Shown here one piece after another: positions 23,408 to 28,960 of a stretch of 28,960 nt of DNA. How positions within the stretch are numbered: the first letter of the stretch is position 1; every line of letters begins with the position of its first letter. The position numbers were made by a program, and so were the translations under genes. Source of the stretch: Gemmatimonadota bacterium (lineage in GTDB: Bacteria; Gemmatimonadota; Gemmatimonadetes; Gemmatimonadales; GWC2-71-9); the NCBI GenBank assembly GCA_029859185.1, contig JAOUDR010000002.1, positions 1 through 28,960 of the forward strand, written 5' to 3'. A model generated the notes under the pieces. That model did not search any database. It was given only the letters and a program-made list of their open reading frames with translations, and had not been told where the DNA came from.

Positions 23408-26400
23408 TCAGAACGAGAGCCGGACGCCAGTCGTGAACACGCGCTGACGCGGGTAGTTGAGATAGTCGACGCCGCGCGCGGCAATACCCTGCGCCCCGAT
23501 GAGCACCTCTGGATCGTATCCGGAGTACCCCGTCAGCAAGAACAAGTTGTCGGCCGACGCGTAGAGCCGCGCGCTGTTGCCCAGGCCGGAGAGGTACCCC
23601 GGCAGGTCGAACGTGAAGCCCAGCGTGATGTTCTGGAGGCGCAGGAACGACCGGCCCTCGAGCCACCGCGACGAGTAGATGGCGGGCTGCGTGATCCCCG
23701 TCGGATCGTCCAGCGCCGACGCCAGGAAGTTCTTGTCCTGCAGCGCGTTGCTCTTGGTGGAGTAGACCAGCGCAGTGTTGTTGAAGACCGTCCCACCCTG
23801 CTCCCACCGGAGCAGGAGCCCCGCGTCGAAGCGGCCGAACGTCACCTGGGTGCGGATGCCGGCCGTGAAGTCGGGATCGGCATGCCCCAGCACCTGGAAA
23901 TCGTCCGCGGCCGGCGTCGTCGTCTCGCCGATCAGGGTGCCATCCGCATCGTAATCGTTGAACAGCTGCCTGCCGGTGGGGTCCGTCCCGACATACTCGG
24001 GGCCGAAGTACGTCCCGAGGGGTTCGCCCGGCAGGAGCCGCTGGGACGTTTGCCCAGTCTGGCCCTGGCCGTTGACGAAGCCGGTCGTGATGAACTGGCG
24101 CCCGCCGAGGTCCACGACCTGGTTCTTGTTGGTCGAGAATACGAGGCCCGCCTGCCAGCTGAAGGTCGCGCTCGTCACCAGCAGCGCGTCGAGCTGAGCG
24201 TCGATGCCCGAGTTGCGCACCTGGCCGATGTTCTCGAGCCGAGTGCCAACGGGGGCCGGCTGCGGGACGGTGACCTCGAGCAGGAGGTCCTTCGTATCCT
24301 TCTTGTAGTAGTCGATGCTACCGGTGATCCGCTGGTCGGAGAACCCGAAGTCGAGCCCGAAGTTGAGCGTGGCGGTCTGCTCCCACTTGAGGTTCGGGTT
24401 CGGATTCTGCGAGGGGGCGACACCCACGACCTTCTGGTCGCCGAACGGGTAGCTGTAGCCTTCACCCGGCGAGAGTAGCACCAGCGAGGCATAGGAAGCC
24501 GCCGCGTCGTTACCCTGCAGGCCGTACCCGGCCCGGAAGCGCAGCTCGGAGAACGGTCCGTTTTCCAGGAAGCGCTCCTGGCTCAGGCGCCAACTCGCCG
24601 AAATGGCCGGGAACGTCCCCCACTTGGAATCGGCACCGAAGCGGGAGGATCCGTCACGGCGCACTACACCGGTCAGGTAGTAGCGGTCCTTGTAGCCGTA
24701 GACCACCCGCCCGAAGAAGCCGACCACGCGGTTATCGGTGAGGTACGAGTACGGCACCTGCACGTTCGCGCCCGCGCCCAGATTGTCGAAGCTGAAAGCG
24801 TCGGTCAGGAAGTCGCGGGTTTCCGCCCCCGCCCCGCCATTGGAGAAGTCCTGGAACTCGTACCCGCCGGTGGCGGCGATAGTGTGCACGCCCGCGAAGT
24901 CCTGGCTCCAGTTCATGAGTCCCTGGAAGGTCACGCCCGTGAGCGTCTGGGCGGCACGCCTGGCGAGCCCATTGTATTCCGCGCCCACCGGGTTCGCCGC
25001 CGGGTAATAGACTTTGCGCCCACCATCGGAGCGATCCACGCCGACGATCACCTGGCCCTGCAGGCTCGACGTGATGTCGAGCTGGGCCCGGATGTTGCCA
25101 AGCACGCGGGTCGTGTTCCCGAAGTCCTGGAGCTGCTCGGCGAGCGCCACCGGGTTTCGCACCGACTGCCGGCCGGCGCCGATCTCGTAGTAGCTCTCCA
25201 GCCCGGTGGCCGTGTCGGTCACCTTGACCGGCCGGGTCGGATTGAAGACGACCATGTTCTGGAACAGGTCACCCTCAAACCCGCCGTTGTCCTGGAAGGG
25301 GACGTAGTTGTTGTCGATGTGCGACGCCGTCAGGTTGAGCCCGAGCTGTAGGCGGTCATTCCACGCGTACTGCCGGGCGTTGAGCCGGCCCTGGAAGCGC
25401 TCCAGCCCGCTGCTCAGCGCCGCGCCCTGCACGTTCTGGTAGTTGAGCGAGGCCCGGTAGGTCGTGTTGGAGCTCCCGCCGGAGAACGACACGTTGTGGT
25501 TTTGCGACAGCGTCGAGCGCAAGACCTCGTTCTCCCAGTTCGTGTTGGCCGAGCCGAGGTTGTCCAGCCGCTCGGCGGGGAGGTTGCCCGCCGCCACCTG
25601 CTCCTGGATGAACTGCCGGTACTGGTCGGCAGTCGCGATCCCCAACGAGTTCGCCGCGCTCCCAAAGGAGACGTAGCCGTCGTACTCGAAGGTCACCTGG
25701 TCGCGCTCACCCTGCTTCGTCTCGATCAGGATGACGCCGTTCGCGCCGCGGGCGCCGTAGATCGCGGCCGCCCCGGCGTCCTTGAGCACCGTGATGGACT
25801 TGATGTCCGACGGGTTGATGAGCGAGAGCGGGTTGCGGGCGGGCGACGCGCCGCCGCCAACACCGACCCCACCCGGCTCCGTGGGTTGGTTCTGGATGAC
25901 GACCCCGTCAATCACGTACAGGGGCTCGTCGCTGCCGCTGATCGAGGTCCCGCCGCGGACCCTGAGCTGCATGCCAGCCCCCGGATCGCCGGTGTTCTGC
26001 TGGACGTTCAGCCCGGAAACCCGACCCTGGAGCATCTTGTCGGCATTCTCGACCACGCCCACGTTGGCGGCGTCTCCGTCAACCGTCGAGATCGACCCGG
26101 TGATCTCCGCGCGACGCTGGGAGCCATACCCGGTCACCACGATCTCGTCCATGACCGCGGCCTGACGCTCCATCACAAACTCCACCGTTATCGGCTGGCC
26201 TGCGGTGACCGTGATCTCGTGCGTCACCGGCGCGTAGCCAATGGAGCGCGCCACGAGCCGCACGATCCCGACGGGCACGTCCGCCAGCACGAACGAGCCG
26301 TCCGCGGCCGTGGTGGTTCCACGCCGCGTCCCCTCGATGGCGACGCTGGTGTTCGCCAAGCCCATCGTGGTCGCGACATCCTTGACGGTGCCGACGATCG

Positions 26401-26485
26401 TCCCCGTCTGGGCTTGTGCCGCGAGCGGTCCCGACGCACACAGGGTCGCAACGACAGCAACTATCACACTACGGCTGATCGCCAT
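23408..26485 (-). CDS. susC: SusC/RagA-family TonB-dependent outer-membrane transporter
   Basis: A 1,025-residue TonB-dependent porin-like importer. The signal peptide is MAISRSVIVAVVATLCASGP with cleavage near LAAQAQ. Residues ~27-105 form a carboxypeptidase-regulatory-like Ig domain (TGTIVGTVKDVATTMGLANT). A TonB-box-like DEIVVTGYG lies at ~113-121. The plug runs ~125-260 (LQGRVSGLNVQQNTGDPGAG, DEPLYVIDGVV, AIYGARGANGVILIETKQG), and the rest is the beta-barrel ending in LNYPRQRVFTTGVRLSF with the aromatic C-terminus usual for outer-membrane barrels. GGAGGG lies 7 nt before the ATG at 26485. It pairs with susD immediately downstream. A leader of perhaps 360 nt and no local regulator gene leave its control unclear. 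Confidence 0.96.
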   Translation of the reverse strand: MAISRSVIVAVVATLCASGPLAAQAQTGTIVGTVKDVATTMGLANTSVAIEGTRRGTTTAADGSFVLADVPVGIVRLVARSIGYAPVTHEITVTAGQPITVEFVMERQAAVMDEIVVTGYGSQRRAEITGSISTVDGDAANVGVVENADKMLQGRVSGLNVQQNTGDPGAGMQLRVRGGTSISGSDEPLYVIDGVVIQNQPTEPGGVGVGGGASPARNPLSLINPSDIKSITVLKDAGAAAIYGARGANGVILIETKQGERDQVTFEYDGYVSFGSAANSLGIATADQYRQFIQEQVAAGNLPAERLDNLGSANTNWENEVLRSTLSQNHNVSFSGGSSNTTYRASLNYQNVQGAALSSGLERFQGRLNARQYAWNDRLQLGLNLTASHIDNNYVPFQDNGGFEGDLFQNMVVFNPTRPVKVTDTATGLESYYEIGAGRQSVRNPVALAEQLQDFGNTTRVLGNIRAQLDITSSLQGQVIVGVDRSDGGRKVYYPAANPVGAEYNGLARRAAQTLTGVTFQGLMNWSQDFAGVHTIAATGGYEFQDFSNGGAGAETRDFLTDAFSFDNLGAGANVQVPYSYLTDNRVVGFFGRVVYGYKDRYYLTGVVRRDGSSRFGADSKWGTFPAISASWRLSQERFLENGPFSELRFRAGYGLQGNDAAASYASLVLLSPGEGYSYPFGDQKVVGVAPSQNPNPNLKWEQTATLNFGLDFGFSDQRITGSIDYYKKDTKDLLLEVTVPQPAPVGTRLENIGQVRNSGIDAQLDALLVTSATFSWQAGLVFSTNKNQVVDLGGRQFITTGFVNGQGQTGQTSQRLLPGEPLGTYFGPEYVGTDPTGRQLFNDYDADGTLIGETTTPAADDFQVLGHADPDFTAGIRTQVTFGRFDAGLLLRWEQGGTVFNNTALVYSTKSNALQDKNFLASALDDPTGITQPAIYSSRWLEGRSFLRLQNITLGFTFDLPGYLSGLGNSARLYASADNLFLLTGYSGYDPEVLIGAQGIAARGVDYLNYPRQRVFTTGVRLSF

Positions 26486-26984
26486 ACGACTGCCCTCCGC
26501 CGATGAGAAGGTTTCCTGGCTCACTGCAGCCCCGGGGCGCGATGCTGCCCGCGCGCGGGACTCGCCCGACTCTGCCAACGACTCGCGAACTCGCGCTCCC
26601 GAGATCGGCAACGCGAGCGACGGCAGGGCGCCCCTACCGGCGCGACGCCCTTGCATCCCTGCTCTTTCCTGGCAACGTGCACGCGGGGAGGGCTGCGTTC
26701 TCCCTGCACTACTTGCTCACCGGCGAGGCCGTGTGCCAGCTAGCGCGGGCCAACGGCTGGATCCTCACGTCAACTGGCTCGCAGTCGCGCGAACCCACCA
26801 CCCGCTCCCCGGAAGTCCAAGCGCGATCATGCAAGTCGGGAATTGACGGTACACTACGCCTTAGTATCGGCCGCGTCAAGGGCTGAGCTGGACTTCCTCC
26901 TCCCCCGGGGTCCCCGTCGCCTAACGCCTTGCGATTGTTGGGATTGGAAGCTGAGCGCCACGACCATGCCGCCGTTCCGGCAGG
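26486..26984. other. Gene-poor leader region upstream of susC
   Basis: About 500 bp separate susC from the small lipoprotein gene. Short frames here are Arg/Pro-rich, overlap one another on both strands and have no ribosome site or recognisable product, so I call none of them. The region holds the susC ribosome site, one promoter-like pair (26851-26879) and a second minus-strand TTGACG at 26768-26773 without a matching -10. No repeat array, tRNA or recognisable riboswitch fold is seen. Confidence 0.5.
26851..26879 (-). promoter_or_regulatory. Possible sigma70-type promoter for susCD
   Basis: On the minus strand TTGACG (26874-26879), a 5/6 match to the -35 consensus, is followed after 17 bp by TAGTGT (26851-26856), a weak -10 with the T, A and final T conserved. 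Transcription would start near 26844 and leave a 5' leader of roughly 360 nt before the susC ATG. Confidence 0.35.
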
Positions 26985-27006
26985 AGCCGGTCACCAGCCA
27001 CCGGCT
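26985..27006 (-). terminator. Hairpin at the end of the small lipoprotein gene
   Basis: AGCCGGT (26985-26991) and ACCGGCT (27000-27006) form a 7-bp stem with an 8-nt loop that begins inside the stop codon of the minus-strand gene. A second short GCCG/CGGC pair follows. There is no T-run, so termination strength is uncertain. Confidence 0.4.
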
Positions 27007-27424
27007 ACGTGCGCTTGCCGAACTCCAGTTCGTTGGTGTGAACGTCCCGGAGCGTTATGGTGGCTCCCGCCGCGGCGCCTTGGTAGGCGGTGTTTCCAAC
27101 GGTCACCGTGATGTCGCCGTCCTTCGAGATACCGTACTGGCAGTCATCCTCGGTGACCGCACCCTGAATACCGTCATCGAATGTCCACGAGCAGGCGGAC
27201 GCGGCCGCGAACTCCAGGGTGATCGACTCGATGGGGACCAAGGTCGAGTCGCTGCCGCCGCTTTCCCGGATCCAGACCCCGGTCGGGCTGGTACCGGAAA
27301 TCTCGAGGCCATTGATCTGCTGGAGATCCCACAGGCCCAGGGCATCCTGGACTCCGAAGGGATCGTCGCCACAGCCGAGCACGACCGCGCCGACCAACAG
27401 TGGAATGAAGCGGATGAGTCCCAT
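27005..27424 (-). CDS. Small hypothetical lipoprotein
   Basis: A 139-residue protein I do not recognise. MGLIRFIPLLVGAVVLGC is a clean lipoprotein signal with Cys18. The mature part begins GDDPFGVQDALGLWDLQQINGLEI and continues as alternating beta-like segments (SITLEFAAASACSWTFDDGI, DITVTVGNTAY, ATITLRDV), resembling small lipocalin- or META-like beta-barrel lipoproteins. One Cys pair (ACSWTF and DDCQYG) could form a disulfide. The ATG at 27424 has GGAG 5 nt upstream; the frame is open further upstream only as Arg-rich shadow sequence. It lies about 130 bp after another small lipoprotein gene on the same strand, and the two may be co-transcribed. Function unknown. Confidence 0.75.
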   Translation of the reverse strand: MGLIRFIPLLVGAVVLGCGDDPFGVQDALGLWDLQQINGLEISGTSPTGVWIRESGGSDSTLVPIESITLEFAAASACSWTFDDGIQGAVTEDDCQYGISKDGDITVTVGNTAYQGAAAGATITLRDVHTNELEFGKRT

Positions 27425-27555
27425 GGCGTCTCCGTAGGCGGTCTTGACGTACCCCTTGGCGATGCAGTGGTCCCGTGACGCGCCGGTACGTAACAACAAT
27501 GTGGTACCCCTCGCCTCTCCCGATGATGGGCCAATCCCTGGCGAGCCACGGACGC

Positions 27556-28068
27556 TCAGGGGCGCTTCTCGAGCCTGAGCGAGATAGCCGAGCAGTTGCT
27601 GCGTGACGACCCGGCGATCTGGCCAGCCTGGTACCTGGGGAACCGCAGGACGCCCACCCACTCGTTGACCTTCTTGGGGAACCAGAGGCGGAGCGTGTCG
27701 CCGGAAATGGTGTACCGACCGGTGTCTGGCCCGTCGAAGATCGCAACGTCGGGCGTGCCGGGGATAGGGTGCGCGACCTGGAGGGTGCCGGCCAGCTCGA
27801 CGGTGCCTTGGTGGTCCGCGTCCGGGTTGAGAGAGAATTCGGCTGAGCGGGCAGTGGCGGCGACGTCGCTGAGCGCAAAGGCCGGCTCGGAGCAGTTGTT
27901 CTGGAACTTGAACTCGGCCACCACGTATTGCCCCGCCCGCGGCTCCGGCACGGTCGGACCACGCCCGCCGCCGGGGACCGTGGCGTCGTGGCAGCCGAAC
28001 GCGGCACCGCCGAGGAGCACGGCCATCAGCCACCTGTCTGAACGTACTCCGCGACCCGATCCTGCCAC
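27556..28068 (-). CDS. Small hypothetical lipoprotein with beta-rich mature domain
   Basis: A 170-residue protein I do not recognise. The signal segment RWLMAVLLGGAAFGC gives a lipobox cysteine at residue 26 from the GTG at 28068. I prefer that start because GGAGG lies at 28077-28081 with 8-nt spacing; an ATG at 28092 in the same frame is possible and would add eight residues, but has no good ribosome site. The mature part is beta-rich (YVVAEFKFQNNC, DTGRYTISGDTLRLWFP, WVGVLRFPRY) and contains Cys in NNCSE and SNCSAI that could pair. It is followed by a second small lipoprotein gene after about 130 bp, and a divergent exported-protein gene starts on the other side. Function unknown. Confidence 0.72.
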   Translation of the reverse strand: MAGSGRGVRSDRWLMAVLLGGAAFGCHDATVPGGGRGPTVPEPRAGQYVVAEFKFQNNCSEPAFALSDVAATARSAEFSLNPDADHQGTVELAGTLQVAHPIPGTPDVAIFDGPDTGRYTISGDTLRLWFPKKVNEWVGVLRFPRYQAGQIAGSSRSNCSAISLRLEKRP

Positions 28069-28076
28069 CGTCGCTC

Positions 28077-28081
28077 CCTCC
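28077..28081 (-). promoter_or_regulatory. Ribosome binding site favouring the GTG start at 28068
   Basis: GGAGG with an 8-nt spacer to GTG. The ATG at 28092 in the same frame lacks such a site, so the shorter form is preferred. Confidence 0.5.
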
Positions 28082-28310
28082 AGCACTGGCATGGTGTCTG
28101 CCTGAACGCGGAAGCGGGCCGGGCGCGACGAGGCTGGGTCCGCGCCGAGGCCCCCCTTGATACGGAAAAGAGGAACGTGAAGGGCCTCCTGCGCAAGACC
28201 CCCGCCCTCCACGCTCGCTGGCCGGCGGCCCGTCGCGCTTCCATATTGGCGTCGCGGCTTCCCCGAACGCTGGGGCGCCTCAGCATCGCAGCGGCGTGCC
28301 GAGTCGGGAC

Positions 28311-28334
28311 GCTGTAACATCGGAGCTGTAACGT
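28311..28334. repeat. Tandem 10-bp direct repeat upstream of the exported protein
   Basis: GCTGTAACAT (28311-28320) and GCTGTAACGT (28325-28334) match at 9 of 10 positions with a 14-bp period, about 30 bp before the GTG at 28363. Placement suits an operator for the rightward gene or the divergent pair; chance occurrence cannot be excluded. Confidence 0.35.
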
Positions 28335-28362
28335 CATCGATCACGTGGTGGGGGTACGAGCC

Positions 28363-28809
28363 GTGCGAGCGCTTCTCGGTGCCGGACTGCTGGTGGTGGT
28401 CTGTGGGACCGACGTACAGGCACAGTTGCTGACGATTGGCGGCGGCGTGCTGGTGAGCAACCGCCCGCTCGAGCCGGTGGCGGAAATCCATGCCGAGACG
28501 CCCCCGTTCCTGGAAACGCGCGCCTACGGCACCTTGTCATGGACGGACGACAGTTGGGCCCCGACCGTGATCACGGCCGCGGAGCGGCAGGTCCTGAACA
28601 CCGGGGTGACCATGACCGGACTGGGCGCCGGCCTGCTGTGGCTGGACGCGAACGACTATCGCCCCTACCCCATCCTGGTCAGCTCGACGGTCATCCCGCT
28701 CCCTGTTCCCCGAACTTCGGTGGTCGCCATCGGATCGACGCAACCATTTCAGGACTTCGAGTGGTCGCTCGTCCTCAAGGTGGGGGTTACCCTGTGGTTC
28801 CGGCGCTAG
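28363..28809 (+). CDS. Small exported hypothetical protein, possibly outer-membrane
   Basis: A 148-residue protein I do not recognise. From the GTG at 28363 the N-terminus reads VRALLGAGLLVVVCGTDVQA, a signal peptide with probable cleavage before QLLT. GTG codons at 28345 and 28348 are alternatives that add six or five residues. 28363 has a G-rich stretch 8 nt upstream and gives a shorter, more typical signal. The mature part alternates polar and hydrophobic residues (VAEIHAETPPF, RAYGTLSWTDD, EWSLVLKVGVTLWFRR) as in small beta-barrels, and Gly is common, but no family motif is visible. It is divergent from the small lipoprotein gene. A direct repeat (28311-28334) lies just upstream. Function unknown. 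Confidence 0.68.
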   Translation: MRALLGAGLLVVVCGTDVQAQLLTIGGGVLVSNRPLEPVAEIHAETPPFLETRAYGTLSWTDDSWAPTVITAAERQVLNTGVTMTGLGAGLLWLDANDYRPYPILVSSTVIPLPVPRTSVVAIGSTQPFQDFEWSLVLKVGVTLWFRR

Positions 28810-28816
28810 CGGAGAC

Positions 28817-28858
28817 GGCTTCGGACTAGGCCGAGCTCGACAGCGAGTTGCCGAAGCC
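28817..28858 (+). terminator. Nested hairpin downstream of the small exported protein
   Basis: GGCTTCGG (28817-28824) pairs exactly with CCGAAGCC (28851-28858), and inside them AGCTCG and CGAGTT can form a second stem with a 4-nt loop. It starts 7 bp after the stop at 28809. No T-run follows, so it is a candidate terminator only. Confidence 0.4.
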
Positions 28859-28930
28859 ATGTCGGCGGGGGGCCGCTGTGGTGCGACGAGTTGGAGACCG
28901 CAAGCCGCGACCTTGCTGGAGGGATCGACC

Positions 28931-28960
28931 ATGCCAGACGTACGCTGCGCCATCATCGGG
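28931..28960 (+). CDS. Start of a probable nucleotide-binding oxidoreductase (partial, 5' end)
   Basis: An ATG at 28931 has GGAGGG at 28918-28923 with 7-nt spacing, an excellent initiation site. The ten visible codons read MPDVRCAIIG, which resembles the first strand and glycine of a Rossmann fold, as in Gfo/Idh/MocA or other dehydrogenases. The window ends there, so the family is only suggested. Confidence 0.5.
   Translation, partial: MPDVRCAIIG

Noticed and set aside
26521..26709. 62-residue minus-strand frame upstream of susC
   Set aside because: Arg/Ser-rich, no ribosome site, no signal or domain; more likely leader RNA.
1..28960. tRNA, rRNA, CRISPR array, insertion sequence, phage or toxin-antitoxin genes
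   Set aside because: Looked for cloverleaf-like patterns, regular spaced repeats, transposase motifs and terminal inverted repeats; none could be supported by eye.

Overview
The window is high-GC bacterial DNA that is almost entirely protein-coding. The gene content points to a Gram-negative bacterium with an outer membrane and a Bacteroidota-like carbohydrate-uptake style: a SusC/SusD pair, GH97, many lipoproteins with clear lipoboxes, and several FG-GAP/VCBS proteins with ASPIC/UnbV domains. High GC combined with good Shine-Dalgarno sites and frequent GTG/TTG starts fits Gemmatimonadota better than Bacteroidota. This taxonomic call is inference from gene content and sequence style.

Layout. 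(1) 1-593 (+): 3' end of a TPR protein. (2) 612-6004 (-): a carbohydrate cluster of a Gfo/Idh/MocA oxidoreductase, a lipoprotein GH37 trehalase with its own likely promoter and leader hairpin, and a secreted (alpha/alpha)6-type hydrolase of unassigned family. (3) 6207-12257 (+): three genes joined by short overlaps, namely a TPR plus beta-propeller lipoprotein with an unassigned C-terminal region, a membrane-anchored FG-GAP/ASPIC protein, and a short RnfD/NqrB-like polytopic membrane protein. (4) 12230-26485 (-, with one + gene): a polysaccharide-utilisation-like locus. In transcription order it reads susC, susD, a 1,126-aa FG-GAP/ASPIC lipoprotein, GH97 alpha-glucosidase, and a second 1,121-aa FG-GAP/ASPIC lipoprotein. 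A stand-alone TonB plug-domain lipoprotein is inserted on the opposite strand. (5) 26486-26984: long gene-poor leader of susC. (6) 27005-28960: two small lipoproteins (-), a small exported protein (+), and the first 10 codons of a probable nucleotide-binding oxidoreductase (+).

Working together (inference). SusCD would import an alpha-glucoside or glucan fragment across the outer membrane. GH97, trehalase and the debranching-like hydrolase would cleave alpha-glucosidic bonds outside the cytoplasm, and the two large propeller lipoproteins probably act at the cell surface or in the periplasm with SusCD. No transcription regulator, sigma/anti-sigma pair, sugar kinase or inner-membrane sugar transporter is visible. 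No tRNA, rRNA, CRISPR array, insertion sequence or phage gene was seen.

The best candidate for an undescribed system is the coupled TPR-propeller / propeller / RnfD-like operon at 6207-12257. Next is the plug-only lipoprotein and the paired ASPIC/UnbV lipoproteins embedded in the Sus locus.
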